Shown here: one piece after another, positions 12,100 to 25,500 of the stretch | How positions within the stretch are numbered: the stretch's first letter is position 1 | How the letters are laid out: every line of letters begins with the position of its first letter | Assembly: GCA_964035545.1 (NCBI GenBank) | Contig: OZ037771.1 | Span: 8,480,408-8,544,407, forward strand | DNA: 64,000 nt | Source: Bugula neritina | Taxonomy: Eukaryota; Bryozoa; Gymnolaemata; Cheilostomatida; Bugulidae | Direction: 5' to 3' | The notes under the pieces: model-generated | Database searches by the model: none | The model's input: the letters and a program-made list of their open reading frames with translations, nothing else | What the model was told of the DNA's origin: nothing | Position numbers and translations under genes: made by a program

Positions 12100-13880
12100 A
12101 AAAAAAATTGCTTGCATATTTGTAATCAGTGGAATGTTGGCTTCGTAGTGATATATAGCAACAAAGGTTACTATGGATGTGCTCTACCCGCCTATTTTTG
12201 CATGTTGGCAACCCCACTATTAACATAATTACAGAAATATCATTAGATAGGTACTGAGTAATTCCATTAGCATCATATACTGGCTGCCAAGGAGTATAGT
12301 CATTGGCATAACTAAGAGAGTATAAACTGTTACTAACAGCTGATTATATTATATACTACTGTTATATGCTACACATATTTTACCATCACTATAATATGAA
12401 GGTTACTGTATCAACAATCATATAATGTATATTGCTTCTGCAACAACAACTTATTATGTTGTTTCATTACAGACATACCATAAATCACACTGTTTTATTC
12501 TCAATAGGAATAATTTGTGACAATGCTTGTGGTCTTTGGTTATAATGTTTATAAGCATTATAGGCCTACTGACATATAAATATATTGGAAGATTTGCAGG
12601 TAATCCTAGCTATGTTGGCTGGTTACTATTTTACCTGCATATTTAGGTAAAGTACGTAGTTGTTATAATATAGTATTGACATATGATTTGGTTTGTGTAG
12701 CACATAGTTTGTACAGCACATGACTAGTATAACACATAATTGGTATAACACATGGTTGGTATAGCGAGTGGTATTGGTATAGCACATGGAATGTATAGGC
12801 TATAGACTATCACTACCTTCCCACCACCCCCACTTATTTAATGGAAAATCTATTTGCATAATGCGAAGTATGAGAACACAGTGTATAACACAAGTTGTAA
12901 TGGCGGCATAGTAGCCGGGCCAAGGCACCCGATCAAATATGTTTGACTCAATAAATTTTAAGCATTTAACTTATTTACTAGCAGAATACATGCTACTCAG
13001 TCCACATATAGCTGCATGGCTGATGGATCAGCCACTTCTAGTGACAGCGGCTTGCTTAATCTCCAGTCTCCATGTCTCTGTTGATGTTCTCACTAGGTTT
13101 TCTTCTTGTCACCCTTAGTGTTAACTGACTGAGCTATAAAACCCTGCCAGCTTTACTGAAATCTGAGAACTATTTTTAGCCTTGACATGAAACTATCAGC
13201 TATGAGAAAATGAGGCTATACATTTAAACATTATTAGAATGAATTTCCTCACTTTGTGGGAATTGACTGTGTGAGGAAAGACGATATGAGGTGGTTGTGG
13301 AGTTGGGGGTTTGATAGCCTGAGTTCTAGCAGAAGTTTGTAGCATGAGAAGTTGTCTTACAAACAGTCGCAACCCGAACTTCAACCTTAAACTTCAAATC
13401 ACAAGCTCAAGCCACACAAGTTTTTTATGTACAGAACATGAAAATTACATAAATCTAAGGTTGTCACTATAAGAAAAGTGTATTACTAAAGTAACTATTA
13501 GTACATGTGATTGATTGCATAAGACTGGTAAAATGGTCAGCTGCTTGCACCATCGGCTATATTTTTGTAAAAATGCGCAATTGAAAAAGAAAACCAGGTG
13601 CACACTGAAGTCAGTCCCTGCCGCTACATATTGATGAGTCACTCTATTCTATATCAACAAACCTTTCCCCAATCAAGTGATCGGCTCTTAATTCTAGCAC
13701 GCTGTTGGGTAATATATTGGCCTACTATATATTGCCATCTTTAGATATCTCTTGTGTATACCCAACAACATGCAGTGTCACAGAATTAGGTGGTGCTTTA
13801 GTTTCTAATTCCAAAACTAAGGAAACTTCAAATGCTGTTAGTAAGAGTTACTGGCTTAGAAAAGTTTGTATTATATGATA
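12100..13880. other. Unit A segment with no counterpart in unit B
   Basis: No supported gene. Short open frames here lack splice and codon support. A direct AT-rich motif (AGCACATGGNTGGTATA-type, about 12700-12795) is loosely repeated. Unit B has only about 0.3 kb between the flanking homologous sequences, so this is either a further insertion in A or a deletion in B. Confidence 0.4.
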
Positions 13881-14012
13881 ATTAATTAAAAATAACATGA
13901 AAGCTCTTTTAAAAGTGAAATGAGAGAAATGAAAATAGTGATGCAGGAGGAATTTTTTGTATTTTTGTATTATGCAGGCATCATTAAAAGGAAAATGAAT
14001 AGTTAGGAAAAT

Positions 14013-14103
14013 TGTGTGTGTGTGTGTCTGTGTGTGCGTGTGTGCGTGTTTGCGAGTGTGTGCAAGGGTGCGTGTGTGCGTGTGTGTGCGTGTGTATGTA
14101 TGT
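14013..14103. repeat. (GT)n / GTGTGC microsatellite
   Basis: Imperfect GT dinucleotide and GTGTGC repeat. The equivalent place in unit B (about 44460-44525) holds only a short degenerate version. Confidence 0.8.
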
Positions 14104-14950
14104 GCTCATATTGACAGTAGCTGAAGAAAGAAATAGGAAGTAGATCAGGGTGTATAAACACATCTTTGACCACTGATCAATCAAGTCTAAAGTCTCCAAT
14201 TGGCTACTTGCATGGTCACATGATTAAATGGTTGCTGCCTTAGACACAGAGTTTGCTCTACTAGGTCTATTTTATCATAAATAGATACAAGAAAATGTAT
14301 GCAAATTTATTGGCTTTACTAGAGTCCAGGAAGGAATACTTGTGAGAAGCTTTGATTGACTGTATATACATTATTCTTACTATTAGTTAGTAACAATCTT
14401 ATAGACTGTAGACTGTGGTTCATATCTTGTAAGTATTGTCTAGTTTAATAGCTTAGTAATGTTGGCAGTAATTATTATGAAATGGTCAGTCTATATAATT
14501 AAATATATTTCCCTTGCATGTATAATGAATATCTTCCCTTTTAGTATTTAAAATGTCTAGATAAGAAATTTCTCTCTATTTCAGTTTCCAAGGTGCAGGC
14601 AAACTAATTTGATTACCAATATTATTACAAGATAGAAAGTAACTATATAAACCAACTTGCAACATCAGTTCTGTTACAGAGCGTTTTATCAACTTTCTTA
14701 CTTAGATGGCTGTAATCCTGCACCCCTGTGCCAACTGTCTTAAATTTTGTTGTATATTCTTTTATTGTAACTATGAACAAAGCTGATGATATAAATAGCA
14801 TTCAATATTGACAATTGCCCTTCTTAAAACATCTACAGTTGTATTGACATGAAATAGAATTCAGCGAAAACCATTAATAAAAGTTTTAGAACAAGCAATT
14901 TAAATAGGCGATTGGCCTAAAAACTGCCATTTACACTTTACAGTAAAAAT

Positions 14951-15820
14951 ATAAGGGAGAGTGGTGCTAGTTGAACCAAAATTGCATTTTTGAGCTTAAG
15001 TTTTGAGGAACCGTTTTGCCCATCCAATAACCAGCATTACAAAAATCAGTCCTTATATATGTTGTTTTCTTTGTCTATAAAAACTAAATGAATAAACAGT
15101 ATAGTGACTGAGATGAAGCCAATTTTTTTACTGTAAGGTTTTATGGCACAACACGCCCGCCCGGTAGGGACACAGTGAACAGCTCTGTGTGAAAGTTGGA
15201 CCAATGCCCTTTATATCCTATAATATAAATTGTTTTAGGGTCATTCCGTGTCAAATCAACCAAATTTCAGAAAGTTTCACGCCTTTGCGTCTCAGATTTT
15301 ATTCATATTTACACCAAATGGACCTACACATGTCCTGAGCACTATTCTTGAGTATTTCTGGCCTGACACAAAAAGTTTTTGAGAAATGACTACTTCCTGA
15401 ACGAAGGTGGTTCTAAAAACATTTGCAGATTAGCTTAATTATAACACTGTTGACTTACATTTTCATGTGTTCTAAGACTAAATTTATGTTTGAATTTATA
15501 TATAGATTAGAGAAAAAATTTAATTCAGAAAAATATAAACTTTTAAATGTGAAAATTGGTGTGCCCAAGTATAATGAACATAGTGAAAATAATTAGTGGG
15601 GCATGTTATACCTTGGTTCAAATCGCCATACTTCTTACGTGGTTAAACTAGCCCCACACTCTCACTTAAAATCTTCTGATTTGATTTTATATATTTCATT
15701 ACGTGTGGTAGTTCACCTAATTTTTTTTAAGTAAAGGAGATAAAATGGTGCAATGATTTAAAGGAAAAGCTATAGAGCATGTAGGTCAACTAGCTCCATG
15801 GTGCAACTATCTCCCCTATA
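14951..15820. mobile_element. TIR element with GGGGAGA / CTAGTTGAACC termini, inserted in unit A
   Basis: Left end TATAAGGGAGAGTGGTGCTA and right end (reversed) TATAGGGGAGATAGTTGCAC are inverted. Several internal copies of the motif CTAGTTGAACC or its complement occur. The flanks match unit B around 45320, where the element is absent. A second, related copy lies between the units at about 42910-43530. No coding capacity seen. Confidence 0.6.
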
Positions 15821-16260
15821 CCATTATAATCAATATCATACATGCAATTATTATCCACGTGCAAATTCAGTTATGAAAAATTATGTATTTTATTTATATT
15901 TGTATTACACTTTTTCTGTAATTTAAAGTGTAGAGTTGAACATTTGCGAACTACAGATTTTCAGAGCTAGCCACGAAAGCTGCATGTTCTTCATCTTTAG
16001 GAGCTGCTGTGAGTAAGAAATTATGTGGTAATTGGAAATAATATGGGTTTTAACAAATCAGCAGCAAAAGCCGTTATGTAGAATTTATTTAATTTATTTT
16101 GTTGCCTCAGTTCTAAATAGTAGCAGATTGTATGTATTTTTTCTTGAGTGATAGAAATTGTCTCCCCTTCATAAAGTGTCTCTGTGACAAGGTAAGATGA
16201 TGACTCACTGTCTACAGTATGAAGTACAGTATTATACAAGGCAGCAGCAATACTGGCAAT

Positions 16261-16424
16261 CACTGCGTTTCCATTATCGCATTATGCGAATGGATTTTTT
16301 CATTCGGCTAATGGAAACAGTTACATCGAATGAAACCGCAACTATAAGTTAATGCAAACCACAAACCACAAATAATCCGTACGGGGCATTCATTCGCATT
16401 ATGCGCAGTCATGGAAACGCAGTG
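16261..16424. mobile_element. Short MITE, CACTGCGTTTCCAT termini
   Basis: Perfect terminal inverted repeats CACTGCGTTTCCAT at both ends, with inner inverted motifs CGCATTATGCGAATG. The homologous place in unit B (about 45718) has an uninterrupted sequence. Length 164 nt. Confidence 0.75.
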
Positions 16425-16639
16425 ACATAAGGAGGCACCAGCATTTATAGCCAATCTTTTTAGTATGCATTGCATTTACATACCGTTCATTGTGTCATAC
16501 AGATTATATATACAACAAAAGTATACATCTTTTGACATTCTGAGGTGACATAATGCTCCCTATCTGTATAGATAGGTGAAAGTGCATTGGCAAAGTCATA
16601 ACGTGTAGTATTCCCTTTGTATTATTCATGGATAAAAAT

Positions 16640-16798
16640 TTTTTCCAATAACTGCCTTCCATTACTGCATTACCCAAATGAACTTTTCATTCGCCTAATG
16701 GTAATAGTTCATTGAAGGAAACCACAACAATAAGCCCAGATTAATTTGTGCTGCATCCGTTTGCATGATGCGAAGCATTGGTGGAAAAGTGCAGTACA
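16640..16798. mobile_element. Diverged second copy of the CACTGC MITE
   Basis: Resembles the 16261-16424 element along its length (TTCCATTACTGCATTACCC ... GATGCGAAGCATTGGTGGAAA) but is much decayed. It is absent from unit B, so its insertion or loss also post-dates the duplication. Confidence 0.5.
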
Positions 16799-16969
16799 GG
16801 TAGAAACATAGTATTGGTTTAGAGTACTTTCTATCAACATATAAATATGTTGGCATATCAGTGTAAGTTGAACTAATTTCTATGGGACAAAAGTTTAAGT
16901 TAAAAATATATCATTTCCAGGAAGAGGCACAATGGCAGACTATACAAACTTTGTGTCAGTAATGACAGG

Positions 16970-17075
16970 TATTTCAGTTGTATCGGCAGTGTTAGTGGTG
17001 TCAGTAATGCTGCTATATCAAATGTACCAGTGGTGTCAGTTGTATCAGTAGCATCAGTAGTGTTGCTTGTCCTAT
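16970..17075. repeat. Degenerate GTATCAGTAGT minisatellite upstream of GPCR-A
   Basis: Loose 9-12 nt repeats of GT(A)TCAGTAGT. Unit B has the counterpart at about 46085-46165, so it predates the duplication. Confidence 0.5.
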
Positions 17076-17913
17076 ATAGGAAAATCTCTTCTCCAAGTGT
17101 TTTATTTTTATGTGAAATTCAACGACCTGCACTCGTTAACAAAAGTGATATTGGACACTAAAAGTTTATATTTCAGATTAAGTGCTACATAACTCACTTT
17201 TCTATTTATACTGTTATTAGTTTTTTCCTTCAAGCTACCTGGCCTAGATCATTTTAAACAGTGGAGCTTGTTTTCAATATACTTTCCTTAACTGTGAAAC
17301 TAAAATTATATCATAATTATATACAACATATGTACCATAGTAGATAGAGATATGCATTTCTAAAAGTGATAGCGCTGTGTTTAATAAAATAAATTCATGA
17401 TATTAAACAAGTGCATATATGTTTGCCAAAAGAACTATCATACATGCTTATATTATTGTAAGCTAAAAAATAATTCAGTATCAAATTACATCATGTATTG
17501 TTTCTCCCTATATTGAATGAGGTAGTTAGTTGCTTTAGGGCCTGACATATAAACAGAAATTTCATAAACACGTTTCTTCTGTCAATATATTTTTTATAGA
17601 CTTTATGGCTGACAACCTATTTCAAACTTAATTATAAAGAATTAAAAAAAAGTTTACAAGTTTACATTAGAGATTGGCAACAGAACATTTTAGAACATTT
17701 TGTCTTTTATTTCTGTTTTTGAATAATCACTGTAGTTGGTGTAGATACAATGGCGTACCTTGTTCAGCAATCTTCTGCTTATTGAATCAAGAGTAAAGGC
17801 TAGAAAAGTATGATGTAGTTTTGAAGAGATTATTTTTCATGTTCTACTAGAGAGAAGAGAGAGAGAGAGTGACTGAAACAGACTGACTGCTACTGGAAGT
17901 AACTATCCTGGAC

Positions 17914-19495
17914 ATGATGAAGATATACAACTGCCTTGTTTACTTACCAATACTCTTGTCAGTTTTGGGCAGTGTGGAGTCACTAGAGTTAAACATTGGC
18001 ATGTTTAGTGAGAATTTGACTAACGGCAGCATGACGACAATAACTTACAACGAAACCGGTGGGTTCTGCAACAGTTTTGTCCTTGGTACGGTAGAAGAGT
18101 GCAAGTACTATGGCGAGTGTTGTGGAGATGTAGTGAGGATCAGAGAGAGGCTGGAACATGGAACCTATCAGTGTATGAACATAGGAGACACTCAGGGTTA
18201 GTTTCAATCTCACCATTTTAGTCCAATTGTGGGTAACAGGGAACATTGTAAACTATGATAAGTAGAAATCAAGATATTTTGATGCCCTGGCTTCTTAAAA
18301 GTTGATAGACCTGGTGAGTGTAAAACTAGCTAGTCAAAAAGGAAACTCTTAAAAATTAATATAGACAAACCCTTTTAACTGAAAACTTTTGAGCTACATA
18401 ATAATGAATGCAGTTGCATTGGTTGCATCTCCTGCACAAGTCTGTATTCACTTGCTTGAATATTACAGTATATGCATGGCTTTGTTGTCAGATATATTCT
18501 TAGCAACTCAACATATGACAAGTAGTAAAGGTTAAAGAATCCCCGACGCACACTTAACTTATGCAGTACTAAAATATTCTTATACATATATGTTAGTTTT
18601 CCTTTGCATATTGTTTTATGGTTGGATGTCTAAAAAATTTTGTTTTATGATGAATTTTGTGTGAGTATGTACTGAAATGAAATTTTCGGTGAGCTTTGGC
18701 TTTACAGCTACTAGAAAACTATTACTAACTACAACTAACTTTTACTGCATGCTATTGTTAGTTGCTGTACTGCACAGCATAATCACTGATATGGCTTGAA
18801 ATTTTAAACTTTGAACTTTCAAGCCACATTAGTGATTATGCTGTGCAGTGCAGCAGCTAACAATAGCACGCAATGAAAGTTAGCTATAATTAATATAAGT
18901 TTTATAGTAGTGGTAGCCTAGGGCCACACGGTGCGTATTTTCGCATGCAAAAATTGAAATCACAAGTAGCAAATGTGTCCACTGTGCGCGTTGAGAAAAC
19001 CTTCGCACTTGTCGCTCTGCATTCTCAACGCAAATGCGAATCGTCTCTGTCGTCGTCACCTAATTGGCTGATAGTTATTCAGCGAGCCCAACTTCTTTAT
19101 TTTAGTGCTACATTCCAGTAAATTGCGTTTTATTGAAAGCGAGTGCGATTTAAAAATGAAAGCTTTATTTATCACGCATCACTGACGCTACAGTGGACAC
19201 CTTTGCTACTTGTGATTTCAATTGGCCCTAGGCGTAAAGCCAAAGTCGACCGAAAATTCCATTTCCAGGGGATTAGAAATTCCACATCATCCAATACATT
19301 ATAAAACATTATAAAACAAAATTGTTTAGACTTCCAACCTTAAAACAGTATGCAAAGGAAAACTAACATATATAAGAATATTGTAGTATTGCATAAATGA
19401 AGTGTGTCAGGGATTCTTTAAGTAAGCAAAGCTCGTCAATTTCTTTAGCTGATTTTTGTCTAGCATGCTCATAAGTTATATATACATGTATATAT

Positions 19496-19563
<68 letters not shown>

Positions 19564-22500
19564 GTGTGTGTGCGTGTGTGTGCGTGTGTGTAGAGCTTGT
19601 TTTTGCCAATAAATATTTGGTTAGTTCTACTAACCATGTTGGCCTGCAATATTTTTAAACAGAAAAGTCTTATTTAACAAATAACTTATTAGCTAACTAG
19701 AGTGCAGCTACAGAACAATTTTTTGCAGTTAATTTGCGCAAATCTTTAGTAAGTTATAGTAGTGTTAAAAAATTATTATTCATGTAGTAGAATATAACTA
19801 CATAGCACATTTCATGTACATCCTAGTTTTTAAATTGCTTTGATAAAGGCAATAGAATCAGCTAATAATTTGTGATAAAATCTAAACTGTCTAGTCCTAG
19901 TAGTTTGGCAAGTCAGCAGAGTTGGACTAATTGCATACAAACTTTTACCTATTCAAGTTTTATATCAAATCTTCAAAATTTTGATTTATACATTTCTAAT
20001 GTAGTTCTGGGTGTGTTATCCAACGCTTCTCTAAGATGTACTCAAAGTTATTTTTTACAAATTTTCTTTTATGGTTGTGTAAAGGAGTGAGTAGCCCAGT
20101 CATGTGATGGTATGCTAGGTTCCTTATACCCAGCCTAGCTAAAATTAGGGAAAAAGTACCAAAATGCAAAATTTCAATATCTAGTATATCAGTATTGTAG
20201 CAACCATTCTCCAAATTCAAATACCATCTGAACAACAAAGACTAACTCTGCACCTAGCAGTTATATACTAGTCATATAAGTAGTTATATATTAGTATAAG
20301 TAGCTGGTAGGTTATATATGCTGGTGTAGAGGATTTTGGGAGTTGTCCTTCAATTTAGCCAAAATCAGACATTCCGAAGTTTGAGATGCCCGTTTCGGGA
20401 GGATTTGGATGTCCGAACTGAGTTTGGGGGTCTAATCTGTCCAATTCGGAGGTCCGATTCTAAATTGGGCGCTCGATTTGAACGATAGGATGGTCGAATT
20501 CAGATACCTGATTTTGGAATATTGTAGAATTTATAGGGTGTCTAAATTTTAAGGTATAAAAAGGTGGGCTTGCCAGAGTAGAGTTCGTCTGCTGCTAAAT
20601 TTTAGCTACTATCAAGACTGCCGCATTTTTGAAGAAGCTAATAAACATTACCACACCTAGAAATTTCTCTTTCTCTCTTTTGCAACACAAAGAGCTTATG
20701 TTTATTAACTACATTTTCATAATAACCCACAAAATTTCACAAGTTGCTGGCAGTAGTAGGATAGTTGTGAAATTTAGCTACATTGCAGAAAAAAGGCAAG
20801 ATGGATGCATTAGTCCTGGCTCTCCAAGAGAGTTGGTCGGCACGGCAGGCATTACCTAGAGACAAGTATCGTCTTAAGCCACCAGTCTTCAACGAAGACG
20901 GCAACATAAAACCATTTATTTAAGAGTTTGAGAATGTAGCAACTCTTGCCGAGTGGCTGGTACCAGTGACATGCTCTTGGAACTCCAAACTTGCCTGATT
21001 GACTGGGCCAAGCTCTATGAAGTGGGACCTGATGTAGACCATTAAATTTCGGGTCCTTCAATTCTGCTTTGTAATGACTGCCCGGAATGCCAGGGATTGC
21101 CTGCTGAGATTGAGACGAGAGGCCGGGATATCCTTGAAAAATCTTAATCCTAAGAAGTGCAGCTAAACCAAGCTGGCAAAAATGCTCCTCAATTGCAGGA
21201 TGATCCTGCCAGGTCCTTCTCCGCTACATGTTGGGGGTGCAGATCTGAAGGACATGAGAGGCTGGACTGTCGGAGAGGAAGGAAGGTGCCTTTAAACTAT
21301 CAAAACCTGTGGTTACCTCTGCCAATTGTGGGCCTGAGGATAACACTAGTATTCTGGGGTTCGACCTGTGCCAAAGGATGGATGGGCAGAGCCCTAGCCC
21401 TTGAGTTGCAAGCATGTCGAAGATCTCAAAAACCGCAAGTTTACCTGAACTTCTGGTTTGGCTGTTTAGCAACCGGTTGACATGGTTGCCTGATGAGGTT
21501 GTGTAGGAAGAGTCATGATCCTACACGCATGGATTTTCTAGGTTGCCATCCAAATCTCAGAAAACCCCTGAAGTCACTGTAAGGGCCCAAAAAATACTCT
21601 TCCAGAAACTGGCCATTCCAGGAGCACCTAATACTACGAAGGCGGTTACCTCCTGCTTTTGAAAATCACGAGTAACGCTGTCACATTCCATCTTGATCAG
21701 GATACACTACAAAACTGCTTAGTCAGCATCTATTTGACACTCTTGCTGCCCAAGAAAGGGTAGGCCTCAAGCCGTATGATGGTGCCCATGGTAAGTTGGT
21801 GGATAAACCATATATTCTATTTTACAACACCATCACACTACCTAGGAAGGTCGGTGATCAGGTGAATGAAAATCCTTTAATGTCAACCATCTAAGAGAAG
21901 ATGCTATCCTGGGCATGCAGTTCCTGGGAAAACACCAATGTCACATGGACTTTTAGAAATCGGCGGTGTCAATGGACGGAAAAAATTTGTCTGTGTGGAC
22001 AACAAGTTTGGCAGACCCTTGGTTGACAAAGTATGGGGAGTGTGAAACAAAACGATACCTGGGTATTTCCATGCCCCACTACATTTTAATTTCAACTGCA
22101 GGAGGATCATGAAGCTAAGTGATGTTGAGAAGATGCATAGGATAATCTAACTGGCAAACAGCCTTAATCAACTAGACTGTCAGGAAAAACTCCTTATGCA
22201 GTGCATCAAACTTTTCATGGTGCCCATCAAGCTGCCAGCTGGTTCGTTGGAGGGGAAGTACCACTGTATTCAAGAAGAAAATGTGAGACCGCAGTGCTAA
22301 AAACAGTGGCCAAGGAAACCCCCCTCGGATCAGATCTTTCACTCTATTCAGCAAAAGCCCCAAACTATCTGGAAACATCGAACGGTACTAAAACACTAAA
22401 AGACAAGAAGAGGGACTAACCAAACTTGATGTAAAGAAGCTGCTGGGAAGGGCAAGCACCTATAGCAGGAGTCAGAGTGAACTACGACCTTTCATATCAG

Positions 22501-25500
22501 CGATGCCTGGCCCCGAGTGTCCAAAAGTTGTCTCGACCCTCGTAAGTTATACCTCCGACTTCTTTTCTCCGGCCGGCTAATCAAAGGTAAAGATAACAAC
22601 GTTGGTGCTTTCACCGCCAAACTAACCATTACCCAGCATCTACAGGTAGTGTTGGTGAAGCTCGGGTACAAACTCAGACCACAAGACACCTAGAAAAAAT
22701 GGAGGGCTTGCGGTGCCGACTCTACTGACTGAAACAGATGGTGAGGAATCGCCAGCAATAGGCGCCTTTTTCATCTGTTCTAGGTTGTATGTATTGTGAG
22801 TGTGTTCTTATTTGCTTTCATTATAATATATTACTGTTAACACATGTGTTTTCTTTTAATATTGCTCAACTATTAATATAACATATTTTCCCAATTGTAT
22901 AAAATATTTTTTGCTTATTAGGCCCAAAATGTATTTCTGTTATCAAAAAAGGGGTATTTTCGATGGGGAGGGAAGACATAATAGATTTAGAGATTTATTC
23001 ATGTCCTAATTGTTCTATTTACTAAAATTTTTAACCATGTTCGAGTGTGTGAATGCCTTTACTATTTTCTTTGCGTTAATGCCTTAATTGTTTTTCATAG
23101 TTAATGTCCTGACGTAGTCTTCTTTGTTCAGTTTTTTTTTTGTTCTCATGTAAGTCTGAATTTGCCAAATTCAATCAACCCAACATTCAGGATGTCTGAT
23201 TTGAAAGAATTTGGGTGTCTAAACTGGGTTCGGGCGCCTACACCCATCTAAATCAAACACCGATTTTAAACTGTACATCCGATTCCGATGATTTAGATGC
23301 CTGAGTGCCACTCAGACGTCTGAATTCGGCCAATAAACTATCACAACATACTAGTTATGTACCCAACAACATCACTATTATTCTTTCTGATTTGATTCAA
23401 CAGTATTTTTTTATCAATTTTGAAATGTCTCATGCAAGCTTGATGTGCTGCAGGATTTTATGACTAGCTGTTTAGTTCATGCATTAAAAGCCTATACATT
23501 TCTAAGCAGCATCAATATGTTACTGATTCTAATGCAGGATATGTGGTGAACAGATGTCCAGTTGGTACAGATGACAAGCTAGCTCAACTCTGTACATGTG
23601 CTACTCAGTCAGAAGGTAAAATAGTTTTCATTACTATAATTCCATTTTGATGAGGCAAAAGGAAACCTCAAAATGTTTTTAAACATGAAGCACCTGCACT
23701 TTTTGGTTTCATTTCAAGTTGTTATCAAATCTAAAATAGTACCGGCAATCACCAAAGCACCAGCATACCTGCAACACATACAGATACACACGCATACTGA
23801 CACACTTATCTCACAACTCAAACTACCACATAATAATGGTGACTAGTCAATATTCCGAAGGCCCATTGCTCCGAAGGTCCATTATTCCGAAGGTGCATTG
23901 GTCCGAAGGTGCATTGGTCCGAAGGTGCATTAGTCCGAAAATTAGTAGATATAGTATTATATCACTGAGAATATTATAAATTTCACTCACAATCTTGCTA
24001 TCTTATTGCTAGCTGTGGGTGGCATGCATGTGGCCTACTTATAATTTTTTAGCCTGAGATTACGCTATGACCCTGCCTCAATTAAAGGCTGCACTATCTA
24101 TCAACATTCCATTGTGGCTGCTCCATAAACTAAGCACACAGCAAGCTATTCACTAGCCTGTCAGCTAGCAAGCCTGTAATTGGTAATTTATGCATTAGTT
24201 TCTCCTCATCTTTAAACATCGTAAGCATCCAGGTTATTTTGATAAAATCAATTACTGTTAATTAAAAGATCATACTTTTTTAGTTGCATTCACAAAATAT
24301 ATACAAAAAATCTCAACTCAATATACCAGAAAAAATGAATTAAAATATATGTGTTAATAGCACTGATATTGACGTGACCGTGGCACATGAAAAATCTGAA
24401 AAAAGAGTTGTCTTCTTTTTTTCTATATTAATATATAGAGCTTGTCGTGAAAATAAAGATTTTTTAAAAAAATATTGTGACCCTCTGGTAACTTCCTGAA
24501 TTTAGAAAATTAGCTCATATATTTCTTTTCATGTGGACAACAGCTCACTTTTTTTTAAATTTATTTTGAAGCTCTTTTCGTAAAAAATAATCAAAAGTAA
24601 AAAATCCAAAATTTTTACAAATTGGTTCGGGGCTTGACGTGAAAGGCATTTGGACGAAGATGTCAAGGTCACCATTAATAAATTTATTTCATCACAATTC
24701 ACAATACTGCACGGAAAGTTAATGAAGTGAGCTGAAAATTAGGTTGCTAGCATATTGATATACATTATATTGATTGTTGCAGTATTATTTTTTAAATTTG
24801 TTTTGTTATCAGTTATGTTTAACTTCTTCATAGAGCTGCTGTTAGACTAAGAGTAAGACATAATATTAGCAACAATGATAATAATAATATTAAATTAAAA
24901 TTATTATTAAATTCACGGTGAAGTATCACTATCACTATGAGTATGAGTATCGTATAAATTAATTATGAGTATGAGTATCACTATGACATTAACTCAATCA
25001 GTGATTGACTATTACTATGAATATGAATATGGCTTCTAATTCTTGTAACTTTTGACTATGACGATGCTGATACTGATAGTGATAATCACTGCCAGCCCAA
25101 GTCTCATACTCATAGTGATACTATTAGTATTAATAATTAGTATTACTATTAGTACAACTACTAGTATTACTCATAGTTCTGATAATGATGCAGATGATAG
25201 TTTTAAAAGTTCTACTTCTACTTTTATAGTAAGCTAGATTGTATATGTTGAACTCTACTCATTTTTTACTACTAATTTGCTAATACTAATAGTAATAGTA
25301 ATACTAATAATAGTTATAGTTGTTATAATGATAGTAATACTAATAGTAATAATAACTATTTCAATTTGATAATTTATGCTATATAACAGCATTATCGCTT
25401 ATCATTTACATTGGTTCATAATATTAATATGCTTATTTTAATTTTGCTTTGTGTGTTTTGTCATGTTGTAAATTTAAGTTCGTATGGTTATTTAATGAAC

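Larger units (their letters stand above)
18535..19418. mobile_element. Nested MITE complex, outer TA-flanked element (GPCR-A intron 1)
   Basis: The outer element has inverted arms of about 190 nt (18535-18715 and 19237-19418) starting AAGAATCCC, flanked by TA on both sides, as in Tc1/mariner-type insertion. Unit B keeps the uninterrupted site near 47960. The centre holds two other elements: a hairpin (about 18709-18912) and a Harbinger-like MITE (18916-19233). Confidence 0.75.

Noticed and set aside
14013-14199. Minus-strand His/Thr-rich open frame
   Set aside because: Translation of the GT/GTGTGC microsatellite.
23838-23945. CRISPR-like array of short repeats
   Set aside because: The 16-17 nt units are tandem without spacers, recur inverted at 30180-30270, and form transposon termini in a eukaryotic genome.
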